NCBI GenBank assembly: GCA_018825335.1
Contig: JAHJEW010000098.1
Location: 1 to 36,533, forward strand
DNA from: Patescibacteria group bacterium
Lineage (GTDB): Bacteria; Patescibacteriota; Gracilibacteria; UBA1369
DNA: 36,533 bases
Direction of reading: 5' to 3'
Shown here one piece after another: positions 1 to 8,856 of this stretch; within the stretch, counting starts at the first letter, position 1; the number at the start of each line of letters is the position of its first letter. A program made the translations under genes and the position numbers. Below the pieces are notes generated by a model, which did no database searches, was not told the origin of the DNA, and worked only from the letters and a program-made list of their open reading frames with translations.

Positions 1-1542
1 GGCAGCCATCTGGCCGTTGATATAAAGGTGCCTATGGATACCCCCGTTTATGCCATAGCCAATGGTATTGTTGAAAAAGCTTCAATTCAAAGCAGCGGTT
101 TCGGTCATCATATTGTAATTCGACATGATAATGTTCCATCTCTTGAAAATCCGGCGGTCAAAACAACCTATTATTCTTCATATTCGCATCTGGATCAGGT
201 TTTGGTTACTGAAGGAAGCGTTGTTCTTAAAGGACAGCTTATTGCAAAAAGCGGAGCTACCGGTACGGCATCCACTCCGCATATTCATTTTCAGATAGAT
301 AACACGAAAGCTCCATGGCATCCGTACTGGCCTTTTACATTTCAGGAGGCTTATGATGCGGGACTGAATTTTAATTCCGCCGTAGATGCAGGTCTGGGAA
401 AGGAAAAAGCACTTGAAACAACCATCAATTCGATGCTTTATGTACAAAAATATTTAAACGGTACAACTTCAACAAATGATAATTCATCAAATGTAGCACC
501 GGCCGTTTCAACAACCAATAATAGTACGGATCTTCCTCCTGCGGTTGATACGACTGCGGCTTCATCCACTTCAACTGAAAATACCGCAGAAACCGACACG
601 AATACTGCGGATACAAACGTAGTTGCGGAGGAACACCTGTCGAAGCCCGCGGTAAAATTTGAAATAACCCATCCGGATATTTTTACGGTTGGAAACGCTG
701 AATCCATTTTGGCAAAGGCGATTGATGAAGATGGCAATGTTGTTAAAGATTACAAGCCGGCTGATTATCTTTTCGTAAAGGTGATTATGGGCGGCGCATC
801 GGTACCAAAAACGGTTGCTGCAAAGGATTTTGTAAACGGTACCGTTTCTTTTGATATTACGCCGACTTCTTCTACGGGACTGCAAATCGAGGTAAAGGAC
901 GCGAATAGTATTTCCGGCCAGTCACATTTGATGAAAAGTGTGATGTTCAATGATGTTGATACAAATGCATCGTATTATGACGCCGTAAGTTTCCTTAAGG
1001 AAAATGGTGTCATAACTGGTTATCCTGACGGATCTTTCAGGCCCGAAGCCGTGGTAAGCAGGGTTGAATCTTTGAAATTTATTTTAAGCGGAATAAATTC
1101 AGAGCTTATATCGGCCAAAAAATTACCTTTTCCCGATACTGCGGCCAAAGAGTGGTATTCGGATTATGTCGTAACCGCCTATAATCGTGCCATTGTGGGT
1201 GGATATCCGGACAATACATTTAAACCTGCAAATACCGTTAACCGCGCGGAATTCCTGAAGATGCTGCTTAACGCTATGGAAATAAATGTCGATAAGAGTG
1301 TTTCGAGGGATGTTTATTCGGATGTGCCGAGGGATGCGTGGTTTGCGCCATATGTTCAATATGCCAAGGACAAGAATCTGATTTCACATAGCGGCGGGTC
1401 GTTTAAACCAAATGAAGGCATGACAAGATCCGAAGTTGCCGACCTGATTTACAGAGTAATTGTTTTAAAGATTTCCGGCAGTCAAAAGTATTCCTCCGGT
1501 CTGAAGGTTTCCGGAAGTGAGGTTAGTGCGTACTTTAGCTGA
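1..1542 (+). CDS. M23 (LytM) peptidase with three C-terminal SLH domains, 5' end missing
   Basis: The reading frame is open to the first base, so the gene starts upstream; the GTG at 28 is not a real start. The first visible codons read GSHLAVD, the H-x3-D zinc-binding motif of M23 metallopeptidases, followed by TPVYAIANG and later by SYSHLD and TPHIHF (the HxH ligand motif), so the catalytic set is complete. A Thr/Ser/Asn-rich linker (about residues 155-210) leads to a beta-rich region of unknown family (about 215-315). Three SLH repeats follow, with cores GYPDGSFRPE, GYPDNTFKPA and SHSGGSFKPN. Expected role: peptidoglycan hydrolysis or remodelling outside the cell, held to the wall by SLH domains that in other bacteria bind pyruvylated polymers; a csaB-like pyruvyltransferase lies at 32.5 kb. 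Catalytic activity is inferred from motifs only. Confidence 0.9.
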   Translation, partial: GSHLAVDIKVPMDTPVYAIANGIVEKASIQSSGFGHHIVIRHDNVPSLENPAVKTTYYSSYSHLDQVLVTEGSVVLKGQLIAKSGATGTASTPHIHFQIDNTKAPWHPYWPFTFQEAYDAGLNFNSAVDAGLGKEKALETTINSMLYVQKYLNGTTSTNDNSSNVAPAVSTTNNSTDLPPAVDTTAASSTSTENTAETDTNTADTNVVAEEHLSKPAVKFEITHPDIFTVGNAESILAKAIDEDGNVVKDYKPADYLFVKVIMGGASVPKTVAAKDFVNGTVSFDITPTSSTGLQIEVKDANSISGQSHLMKSVMFNDVDTNASYYDAVSFLKENGVITGYPDGSFRPEAVVSRVESLKFILSGINSELISAKKLPFPDTAAKEWYSDYVVTAYNRAIVGGYPDNTFKPANTVNRAEFLKMLLNAMEINVDKSVSRDVYSDVPRDAWFAPYVQYAKDKNLISHSGGSFKPNEGMTRSEVADLIYRVIVLKISGSQKYSSGLKVSGSEVSAYFS

Positions 1543-1599
1543 TTTTTGGTTTGATAACGTTGTCCGCAGAGCGAAAATACGCTAGAGTGGGCTTTGCGT

Positions 1600-1676
1600 G
1601 CGCCCGTAGCTCAGCTGGATAGAGCAGTGCCCTTCTAAGGCAAAGGTCGCAGGTTCAAATCCTGCCGGGCGTACCA
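1600..1676 (+). tRNA. tRNA-Arg (anticodon UCU)
   Basis: Full cloverleaf read by eye. The acceptor stem GCGCCCG pairs with CGGGCGT (first pair G-U), the D arm contains AGCTCAGCTGGATAGAGC, the anticodon loop is CTTCTAA with anticodon TCT, the T arm contains GGTTCAAATCC, and the 3' CCA is encoded. The outermost pair of the five-base anticodon stem is a G-A mismatch. Confidence 0.93.
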
Positions 1677-1682
1677 TTTTTC

Positions 1683-1711
1683 TTGACTTGATTTTTTGGG
1701 CCAGTTATGTT
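1683..1711 (+). promoter_or_regulatory. Sigma70-type promoter before the PH-domain gene
   Basis: TTGACT (1683-1688), a 17-bp spacer, and TATGTT (1706-1711). It lies just after the tRNA and about 28 bp before the ATG at 1740, so the leader would be about 20 nt. There is no Shine-Dalgarno match. Confidence 0.45.
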
Positions 1712-1739
1712 TTACTATGCTCTGTTTTAATAAAATCTT

Positions 1740-2318
1740 ATGCGTCTTAAAAATGATGAAGAAATAGTAAAGGTTTTTCATCACCATCTCACAGCCCGTT
1801 TAATAAGGGGATGTAAAATTGTTGTGGCAGGGCTTCCATTTTTTCTTGTCGCATGGTTTTTAAGAGACCTATTCACTCCCTCGCAGATGATGAATATTTA
1901 TGTTGTTGTTGGCCTGTTAACAGCTATCCCGCTTATTTATGATTCATTTTTCTATCATATGGATAGACTTATTATTACAAATAACAGAATTTTATTTATT
2001 GACTGGAACGGTGCTTTTACGAGAACTGAGCATGAGGCGGAACTTTCTGATATTCAGAATATTGTCACAAAGGAAATGGGTATTTTCTCCTTATTGAAAA
2101 TTTTTGATTATGGTGATTTTATAGTGGAAACAGCTTCGACTCATAAGTCTATATTTTTCCCCTGCGCTCCCGATCCGGAAGGCATAAAGCATTTTATCTA
2201 TCATCTCAATATAAAACCTAATAGAATAGGTGGTGAAAGTTCAAATATCCAAAATGATCAAACGGGAAAAACAGCGGAAGACGCCTCTTTTGTCGCAGAA
2301 GGACAGCAGCGACGATAA
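1740..2318 (+). CDS. Membrane protein with bacterial PH (YdbS-like) domain
   Basis: 192 residues. Two hydrophobic segments (about 27-42 and 50-68) are followed by a basic, beta-rich part with the order seen in membrane-flanked bacterial PH proteins: [15 protein letters not shown], then [31 protein letters not shown]. The biochemical role of this family is poorly known; it is membrane-associated. The last 89 bp overlap the start of ruvB in another frame, so the two genes are probably co-transcribed. No Shine-Dalgarno sequence precedes the ATG. The polar tail after residue about 160 is not conserved in the family as I know it. Confidence 0.7.
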   Translation: MRLKNDEEIVKVFHHHLTARLIRGCKIVVAGLPFFLVAWFLRDLFTPSQMMNIYVVVGLLTAIPLIYDSFFYHMDRLIITNNRILFIDWNGAFTRTEHEAELSDIQNIVTKEMGIFSLLKIFDYGDFIVETASTHKSIFFPCAPDPEGIKHFIYHLNIKPNRIGGESSNIQNDQTGKTAEDASFVAEGQQRR

Positions 2319-3276
2319 TGTCCAGTTTGAACAGACTTTAAGGCCCCATTTATTAAAGGATTATATCGGTCAGGAGGAGGTTAAGAAGAATCTTTGCATA
2401 TTTATCGATGCAACCAAAAAACGGGAGGAAAGTCTTGAACATATTTTAATTCACGGTCCCCCCGGCCTTGGGAAAACCACACTTGCCCATATCGTAGCCA
2501 GGGAGATGGGAGTTAACATTAAGGTTACTTCCGGGCCTGCTCTTGAGAAGCAGGGTGATATTGCTTCTATAATCACCAATCTGCGCGACAAAGATATTTT
2601 GTTTATTGATGAAATTCATCGGTTGAAGCCTGTTGTTGAGGAAGTTCTTTATTCCGCGATGGAGGATTATTGTCTTGATTTGATAATCGGCAAAGGACCG
2701 GCTGCAAGAACAATGCGGCTTAAATTGCCACGATTTACGCTTATAGGGGCGACAACAAAAATGAGCATGCTTTCATCACCGCTAAGGGACCGTTTCGGGT
2801 CTTTGATTCATCTTAATTTTTACGATGCCGATAGCATTCGGGAAATAATTGAGCGTTCAGCCAAGATCCTGGACTGTAAGATTGATGGGAATGCGGCGGC
2901 GGTTTTGGCCAAATGTTCGCGTCAAACTCCGCGCATCGCCAACCGTTTGCTCCGGAGGGTGCGTGATTTTGCCGATTACTACGGTAAAACGGTGATAGAC
3001 ACAGGGATTGTTGAAACGGCTCTTAAGGCGCTCGGGGTAGATGAGCTTGGTCTTGATAACGTTGACCGGGAAATATTAAATACAATTATTCTCAAGTTTA
3101 AAGGCGGTCCGGTCGGGCTGAATACTATCGCCGCTTCGATTTCCGAAGAAGAGAACACCGTGGAAGATATTTATGAACCTTTTCTGCTTAAACTGGGTTT
3201 TCTTGAACGTACGCCCCGCGGGAGACAAGTGACTTCCCGTGCTTATGAACATATGGGTCTTAAATGTAATTTTTAA
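2230..3276 (+). CDS. ruvB: Holliday junction branch migration helicase RuvB
   Basis: 348 residues, normal family length. RuvB is the hexameric AAA+ motor that drives branch migration with RuvA. Visible are [19 protein letters not shown], Walker [10 protein letters not shown], Walker [11 protein letters not shown], sensor 1 LIGATTK, the arginine finger in LRDRFGS, and the C-terminal winged helix ending [12 protein letters not shown]. The start is uncertain: GTG at 2230 or 2233, or ATG at 2254, all inside the preceding gene and none with a clear ribosome site. ruvA and ruvC are not in the window. Confidence 0.95.
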   Translation: MVKVQISKMIKREKQRKTPLLSQKDSSDDNVQFEQTLRPHLLKDYIGQEEVKKNLCIFIDATKKREESLEHILIHGPPGLGKTTLAHIVAREMGVNIKVTSGPALEKQGDIASIITNLRDKDILFIDEIHRLKPVVEEVLYSAMEDYCLDLIIGKGPAARTMRLKLPRFTLIGATTKMSMLSSPLRDRFGSLIHLNFYDADSIREIIERSAKILDCKIDGNAAAVLAKCSRQTPRIANRLLRRVRDFADYYGKTVIDTGIVETALKALGVDELGLDNVDREILNTIILKFKGGPVGLNTIAASISEEENTVEDIYEPFLLKLGFLERTPRGRQVTSRAYEHMGLKCNF

Positions 3277-3288
3277 TCTTTTTTTGCG

Positions 3289-4611
3289 ATGAGAAAGACA
3301 TATTTAATTTTATCGACCGTTTTTTTAATCTTTTTATGTTTTTTTTCAATTTTCGGATGCGTATCCAATGAAAATGATAATGAGATAAAGGTTGATAATT
3401 ATCCTTTGGACAGAAGAATCGGTAGTATAGTTTCGTTGGGAACCGTCACGTCATCTTCCAGGGGAACGCATCTTTTGAAACTGGATGATGGCGATACAAT
3501 CCTGTTAAAAAGCACATCCATCGACCTGGATGATGAAAAATTCAAGGATAAGGTTGTTGAGGTTAAGGGAGTTTTGACCTACAACACGGGTGACAAGCCT
3601 GTTATGGAGGTTATGAACATTGATATAGTTGATAATCAGGTGGCGGAAACATCCAGCGCTCCCGTATGGAAAACCTGGTCCGGAGAACTTTTCCATATTA
3701 ATTACAGAGATGATTTTACACTTGAGCAAAGCGGAAGTAGCGTTATTTTTTCCAGGCCTGTCGTTAATGAAACCAATGTTGAATCTACCGATGATGGAGC
3801 AAAAATGAATGAAGAGAAGGATATTGTTTCAATTGCAGTTGAGAAAAAGAGTGACGGTGAATCTTTGGCGGATAAATTGGGTGTCAATACGGATGAATCT
3901 TCTCCGGGATTGAGCCTTGGCCTTGTAAAGAGCAAGATAGGCATACAAAATCTTGATGCTTATAAGAAAGGAGAACAAGGGGATTCCACCCTGGTTTACT
4001 ATACCGAGGACGATTCTTATATTTATACGATTTCTTTTGAGGCGGGAGATAAGGATAATCAGCTTGTAAGTGAAAATATTTTTTACGAAATGCTGGCATC
4101 TTTTGAATTGGGGCAGGGATTGAATAACGCTTTGGGAGAGGATTCAACAGAAGCGATTTCTTCGAGGACTCTTGATGTTCAAACTTATTCCGAAAGTGAC
4201 AGCCAATTGAATGATGAGAACTCTACAGATAGCGCTATTGAGATTATTGATACACAAGAGTCCGGGGATTTAATGCAATATGAAAGCGACACTTTTGGAT
4301 TTGTCGTTTCATACCCGAAAAATTGGTATTTTGAAGGGTCAGCCGGTAATGAGACAGGCATACAGAGGCATTATGAATTTGGTAAAGATCCTCTGGATGA
4401 AAGTCCGGCGGTTGTTGGATTGGATTTATTGAGTTCCGTACCGGTTTCCGGGACGAAGGTTTCATACGGTGGCCGCGAATTTACCAAAGTTGTCACAGGA
4501 TCCGTGGAGGAAATATATTTTAAAGGTGAAAACAGAGCTTATCGTTTCAGCGGGAACTTGGGAAATGAATCTTTGCTTATGCAAATGGCTTCAACTTTAA
4601 CGGAAAAGTAG
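3289..4611 (+). CDS. Secreted lipoprotein of unknown function with PsbP-like C-terminal region
   Basis: 440 residues. The N-terminus is a lipoprotein signal: basic MRK, a hydrophobic run, and lipobox SIFGC with the modified Cys near residue 24. The next section (about 45-115) is beta-rich and resembles an OB-like or cell-surface DUF layout, without an identifiable family. The C-terminal part begins YESDTFGFVVSYPKNW, the opening seen in PsbP-like or related extracytoplasmic domains; a weaker copy of the same pattern may start at LFHINYRDDFTLEQ. The middle is acidic and Ser-rich. It starts 12 bp after ruvB, with no Shine-Dalgarno sequence. Export is well supported; function is unknown. Confidence 0.7.
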   Translation: MRKTYLILSTVFLIFLCFFSIFGCVSNENDNEIKVDNYPLDRRIGSIVSLGTVTSSSRGTHLLKLDDGDTILLKSTSIDLDDEKFKDKVVEVKGVLTYNTGDKPVMEVMNIDIVDNQVAETSSAPVWKTWSGELFHINYRDDFTLEQSGSSVIFSRPVVNETNVESTDDGAKMNEEKDIVSIAVEKKSDGESLADKLGVNTDESSPGLSLGLVKSKIGIQNLDAYKKGEQGDSTLVYYTEDDSYIYTISFEAGDKDNQLVSENIFYEMLASFELGQGLNNALGEDSTEAISSRTLDVQTYSESDSQLNDENSTDSAIEIIDTQESGDLMQYESDTFGFVVSYPKNWYFEGSAGNETGIQRHYEFGKDPLDESPAVVGLDLLSSVPVSGTKVSYGGREFTKVVTGSVEEIYFKGENRAYRFSGNLGNESLLMQMASTLTEK

Positions 4612-4636
4612 TGTGTTTTTCATTTTTTTGTCTTTA

Positions 4637-4665
4637 TTGACAAGTCGCTATTGGCACTCTATTAT
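4637..4665 (+). promoter_or_regulatory. Sigma70 promoter of clpC
   Basis: TTGACA (4637-4642) is a perfect -35 box. After exactly 17 bp comes TATTAT (4660-4665) as -10 box. Start of transcription would be near 4672, giving a leader of about 135 nt before the ATG at 4807. Confidence 0.75.
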
Positions 4666-4677
4666 TTTGAGTGCTAA
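4651..4677 (+). promoter_or_regulatory. CIRCE operator (HrcA binding site)
   Basis: TTGGCACTC, nine bases, GAGTGCTAA. This is the CIRCE inverted repeat (TTAGCACTC-N9-GAGTGCTAA) with one change in the left arm. It covers the -10 box and the expected start site, the usual position for repression by HrcA, so clpC is probably released on heat or protein-folding stress. hrcA itself is not in the window. Confidence 0.85.
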
Positions 4678-4806
4678 TTCGGAAGTTTTACCTCATTATT
4701 ATGCCATATAATAAAGATGGCACCCGTAAAGTCCAAATGAAGGTAACATTCTTCTTAAATCAGCTCCAATATGCTAAAATTCATAGAAACATAACAAAAA
4801 ACTTAA

Positions 4807-7437
4807 ATGTCAGATAATCGATTTGAAAAATTCACAAAGGAAGCAAAACAGGCTCTGGTCGTTGCGCAGGAAAAAGCACGTGACTCCAAGCTCAATTATG
4901 TAGGTACCGAGCATATTCTTATTGGTATTTTATCGCAGGCAAATTCTCTTGGCGCCGCAATTCTCATGAATTTCGGCGTATCCATGGAAAATGTTCATCT
5001 TGTATTAAAGACCGTGGGGCGGATGAGCACTGCTCCCGCGGGAGCCCAGAAAGGATGGGGCGGACTTAGCGGATTTGCAAAAAAAGTCATTGAGCAGGCC
5101 GTTTTGTCGGCTCATGAGTTCAACCATTCATATATTGGGACGGAGCATCTTCTTTATGCCCTTGTTGCACAGGAAAATACCGCTGCGACAGTAATTCTGG
5201 AAAATATGAAGGTAAACCCGTCCGATATTCGCGACCAGATTATTCAGGCTTTCGAAAAAAATAGAGAAACCGCAGCCAGACAGGTAAACAGCGATTCACA
5301 GATGGCTGGAATGAATCCGATTGAGTTCTTTTTAAGCGGACTTCACGGCGTGCTTGTTGGCAATATGCAAAACAACAAAGAGCAATTTAAGGATCCATCC
5401 AAACAGAAAACGGAGCAAAAAGGCGGCGGCGCGCCTCCAAAAACGCCCGCACTTGATTATTTTACTATTGATGTGACCGATCAATGCCGGAAGGGCAAAC
5501 TGGGACCAGTTATTGGAAGAAAAAAAGAGATTGAAAGAATTGTCAGTATTTTATGCAGAAAAACAAAGAACAATCCTGTGCTTATAGGAGAGCCGGGCGT
5601 AGGTAAGACCGCGGTCGTTGAAGGGCTCGCACATGCGATTGTTCTGGAGCAGGTTCCGGACATGATGCTTGATAAACGGATTTTGTCTCTTTCTATGACT
5701 TCGGTTGTTGCCGGAACCAAGTACAGAGGTGAGTTTGAGGAAAGAATCAAGCAGATTATTGATGAGGCGGCTTCCCAGCCGAATGTTATTCTGTTTATTG
5801 ACGAGCTGCACAGCGTAATCGGCGCCGGTAGCGCGGAAGGCAGTCTGGATGCCGCAAATATATTGAAACCGGCTCTTTCTCGCGGTCAGGTGCAGGTAAT
5901 CGGAGCAACTACAACCAATGAATACCGCAAACATATTGAAAGCGATACTGCTCTGGAAAGGCGTTTCCAGCCTGTAATTATCGGGGAGCCGAGTGAAAAA
6001 GAAACTCTGGAAATATTAAGAGGTCTGCGTGAAGGTTTTGAGGAACACCATAATCTCCTTATTTCGGAGGAGGCGATGGAGGTTTCCATAACTTTATCCA
6101 AACGTTATATACATGATCGTTTTTTACCGGATAAAGCAATCGATCTGCTGGATGAAGCCTGCTCGAACAGGCGTATTAAAAGCAAAGGGAACATTGATAA
6201 AGTGCGCAAACTGCAAAAAGAGTTGAGTAAAATCATCAAGAGAAAAGAAGAATCCGTTTCCAGCCAGGATTATGAACATGCCGCCGAGCTTCGCAATCGC
6301 GAGCTGGAGCTTTTAAAAGAAATAGAGGCTACCAAATTGGTGAAAATTCCAAGAGAGCAACGTGAAAATATCGGGCAGGATGATATTGCATACGTCGTTT
6401 CAACCGCTACGGGAATTCCCGTCACGAGGCTTGTTAAAGCGGATATTGCAAGATTAAAGAATCTTGGAACTTTACTTGAAAAACGTGTTGTCGGCCAGGA
6501 TGAAGCGATTAATGCCGTTGCAAAAGCCATTCAGCGATCCCGCGCCGGATTTGCGGATCATAAGCGTCCGATAGGTTCATTTATTTTTATGGGGCCGACC
6601 GGAGTTGGTAAAACCGAGCTGGTGCGTGCACTGGCGGAAGAAATTTATAACGATAAAGATGCATTGATCAAGATTGATATGAGTGAATTTATGGAAAGGC
6701 ACAATACTTCACGTTTAGTTGGAACCACAGCGGGTTATGTCGGTTATGATGACGGCGGACAATTGACCGAAACTGTAAGAAGGAAACCTTATTCCGTTGT
6801 TTTGTTCGATGAAATAGAAAAGGCTCATCCCGATGTGTTCAATCTGCTTCTTCAAATTCTTGAAGATGGTGAACTTACGGACAGCAAGGGACGAAGAATC
6901 GATTTTAAAAACACGATTATTGTTATGACTTCCAATATCGGAGCGAAGCGGATGACGGAAGGTGCCGCGCCTATCGGATTTAACATTGATTTGAAGGAAA
7001 TTGATAAGGCGGAGCAGGATTTTGAAAGGATACGGGACACCGTACTTGATGATCTTAAAAATCATTTCAGACCCGAATTTTTGAACAGAATCGATAAAGT
7101 GATTGTTTTCCATCCTCTAAAACACGAGCATATTAGGGAAATAGTCAAGATGCATATCGGCTATCTGCAGGATCGTCTCAAGAAGAAGAACATTACGATT
7201 CAACTTACACCCGGCGGCCTGGAAACTTTGGCAAAGCTTAGCTATGATCCTCATTTCGGGGCCAGACCGGTGCGCCGAAAAGTGCAGGAACTTGTGGAGG
7301 ATGAGCTGACGCAGAAATATCTTGATGGCACTTTCAAGGATAATGATACGATAAAAATCGTAAAAGACGGTGAAAGCATCAGACTGCAGAGGGTTGTTCC
7401 GAAAAAGAAAGCTGCCGGCAAGAGTGCTTCCAATTGA
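4807..7437 (+). CDS. clpC: ATP-dependent Clp protease ATP-binding subunit ClpC
   Basis: 876 residues. Two Clp N repeats (about 1-150; KLNYVGTEHILIG and FNHSYIGTEHLLYA), AAA+ domain 1 with Walker A GEPGVGKT (about 261) and Walker B ILFIDELH (about 328), a short UVR-like middle segment (YEHAAELRNRELELLKEI), AAA+ domain 2 with Walker A GPTGVGKT (about 596), pore loop GYVGYDDGG, and Walker B VVLFDEIEKAHPDV. The tripeptide IGF in EGAAPIGFN (about 722) matches the loop that docks on ClpP, so it should be a proteolytic unfoldase rather than a ClpB-type disaggregase. The gene is controlled by the CIRCE promoter upstream. Start ATG at 4807 fits the family start MxxxxFEKFT; no Shine-Dalgarno sequence. 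Confidence 0.95.
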   Translation: MSDNRFEKFTKEAKQALVVAQEKARDSKLNYVGTEHILIGILSQANSLGAAILMNFGVSMENVHLVLKTVGRMSTAPAGAQKGWGGLSGFAKKVIEQAVLSAHEFNHSYIGTEHLLYALVAQENTAATVILENMKVNPSDIRDQIIQAFEKNRETAARQVNSDSQMAGMNPIEFFLSGLHGVLVGNMQNNKEQFKDPSKQKTEQKGGGAPPKTPALDYFTIDVTDQCRKGKLGPVIGRKKEIERIVSILCRKTKNNPVLIGEPGVGKTAVVEGLAHAIVLEQVPDMMLDKRILSLSMTSVVAGTKYRGEFEERIKQIIDEAASQPNVILFIDELHSVIGAGSAEGSLDAANILKPALSRGQVQVIGATTTNEYRKHIESDTALERRFQPVIIGEPSEKETLEILRGLREGFEEHHNLLISEEAMEVSITLSKRYIHDRFLPDKAIDLLDEACSNRRIKSKGNIDKVRKLQKELSKIIKRKEESVSSQDYEHAAELRNRELELLKEIEATKLVKIPREQRENIGQDDIAYVVSTATGIPVTRLVKADIARLKNLGTLLEKRVVGQDEAINAVAKAIQRSRAGFADHKRPIGSFIFMGPTGVGKTELVRALAEEIYNDKDALIKIDMSEFMERHNTSRLVGTTAGYVGYDDGGQLTETVRRKPYSVVLFDEIEKAHPDVFNLLLQILEDGELTDSKGRRIDFKNTIIVMTSNIGAKRMTEGAAPIGFNIDLKEIDKAEQDFERIRDTVLDDLKNHFRPEFLNRIDKVIVFHPLKHEHIREIVKMHIGYLQDRLKKKNITIQLTPGGLETLAKLSYDPHFGARPVRRKVQELVEDELTQKYLDGTFKDNDTIKIVKDGESIRLQRVVPKKKAAGKSASN

Positions 7438-7480
7438 CAGAAGCTATTTTCGGCTTTAGTATGTGCGGGCTTTATGGCGG

Positions 7481-7498
7481 GGGTCTTAAATAAGACCC
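7481..7498. repeat. Perfect short palindrome between clpC and the S1 gene
   Basis: GGGTCTTA-AA-TAAGACCC, eight-base arms. No T tract follows, so it is a poor intrinsic terminator; it may be a leader hairpin of the S1 gene or a weak stop for clpC. Confidence 0.4.
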
Positions 7499-7559
7499 GG
7501 CAAGGTTGGCTCCCCTGTAAAGAAATATTATTTAAGAACTTTGCCGCGGCGGCTTTATT

Positions 7560-8852
7560 ATGACGACTGCAAGCGTACATCCAATGGACGCCCTTATCCT
7601 GAAAATGGGTGATTTTCATATGCCTGTGCCCGGAGAACTGGTTGAGGGTCAGGTGGTTGCTGTTTTTAAAAATAAAATTCTTCTGGATATCGGAGGCATG
7701 ACAACGGGCATGATTAGCGGCCGTGAAGCCAAGGATACCGAGGATACATTGAAAAACGTCAATATCGGCGACACTCTTTCAGCCTATGTAATTGAAGGCG
7801 AAAATGATGAAGGATATATTGTTTTGTCCTTAAGAAAGGCCAATCAGGAAAAAACGTGGAAGAAATTTATCGATGCCCATGAGAATTCCGAGGTAATCAA
7901 GGTAAAAGCGAATGAAGCGAATAAAGGCGGTCTATTGCTTGAAATCAACGGTATTAAAGGTTTTATCCCTGTTTCGCAGCTGGCACCAATGCATTATCCG
8001 CGCGTTAACGACGCGGATGCAAACCAGATTCTTGCAAGACTGCAAAAGCTGATCGGAATTGAATTCAGTGTGAAGATTATCAATATTGATAAGGAAAACG
8101 GTAAGCTGATTCTTTCCGAGCGCGCCGCCATGGAGGAACAGCGCAGGGATGCTCTTAAGCAGCTTAATGTCGGAGATACGGTCAAGGGTAGAATCAGCGG
8201 AATTGTTAAATTCGGTATATTTGTGGCTTTTGACGGGCTTGAGGGTCTTGTGCACATTTCCGAAATCGCATGGGGACATGTGAAAAATCCGGCCGATTAC
8301 GGAAAACTCGGGGATGAGGTGGAAGTGCAGGTTATAGGTGTGGACGGGGATAAAATTTCACTTTCAATGAAACGCCTCGTGCCGGATCCGTGGCTTGAGG
8401 CAGCCAAAATGTACAAGATCGGTTCGATTGTGGAGGGTGAAGTCAACCGCATGACGCCTTTTGGTGTGTTTGTTAAGCTTAATGATGAAATAAACGGTCT
8501 GATTCATGTTACTGAAATTTCGGAGGAACCCATTTCTGATCCATCACAGGCTTTGAAGTTGGGTGATGTTGTAAAAGCCAAGGTAATCGCCGTCGAACCG
8601 GATGAACACCGCGTAGGTCTTTCGATAAAAGCTTTGACGGAGAAGAAAAAGTCGGTAAAGAAAAAGAAGGTCGCAAGTGAGGAATCTTCAAAAGAAGAGG
8701 CTGTGGAGGCTAAGAGTGATGTGCCCCCGGAGACTGCGGGTGAAGTTGTAGAGGCGGCCGCCGCCGAAGAAAAGGAGAAAAAGGTTGTGAAGAAGAAGGC
8801 GGTTCGGAAAAAGGCTAAAGCTAAGGCTAAATCAGTAAAAACTGAAGAGTAG
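7560..8852 (+). CDS. rpsA: Ribosomal protein S1-like protein (four S1 domains)
   Basis: 430 residues. Four S1/OB-fold repeats are visible, starting near residues 25 (GELVEGQVVAVFKNKILLDIG), 105, 200 (GDTVKGRISGIVKFGIFVAF) and 285 (GSIVEGEVNRMTPFGVFVKL); repeats 3 and 4 carry the G-x-V-x-x-hydrophobic-x-x-FG-hydrophobic-FV core. The last about 75 residues form a Lys/Ala/Glu-rich tail. Role: mRNA binding at the 30S subunit. Because the core genes here nearly all lack Shine-Dalgarno sites, an S1-type mRNA binder may matter more than usual (inference). The gene ends 4 bp before the convergent SGNH gene with no terminator between them. Confidence 0.88.
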   Translation: MTTASVHPMDALILKMGDFHMPVPGELVEGQVVAVFKNKILLDIGGMTTGMISGREAKDTEDTLKNVNIGDTLSAYVIEGENDEGYIVLSLRKANQEKTWKKFIDAHENSEVIKVKANEANKGGLLLEINGIKGFIPVSQLAPMHYPRVNDADANQILARLQKLIGIEFSVKIINIDKENGKLILSERAAMEEQRRDALKQLNVGDTVKGRISGIVKFGIFVAFDGLEGLVHISEIAWGHVKNPADYGKLGDEVEVQVIGVDGDKISLSMKRLVPDPWLEAAKMYKIGSIVEGEVNRMTPFGVFVKLNDEINGLIHVTEISEEPISDPSQALKLGDVVKAKVIAVEPDEHRVGLSIKALTEKKKSVKKKKVASEESSKEEAVEAKSDVPPETAGEVVEAAAAEEKEKKVVKKKAVRKKAKAKAKSVKTEE

Positions 8853-8856
8853 TGGT

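Noticed and set aside
1-27. GTG at position 28 as start of the M23 gene
   Set aside because: The frame upstream encodes the zinc-binding H-x3-D motif, so the gene begins before the window.
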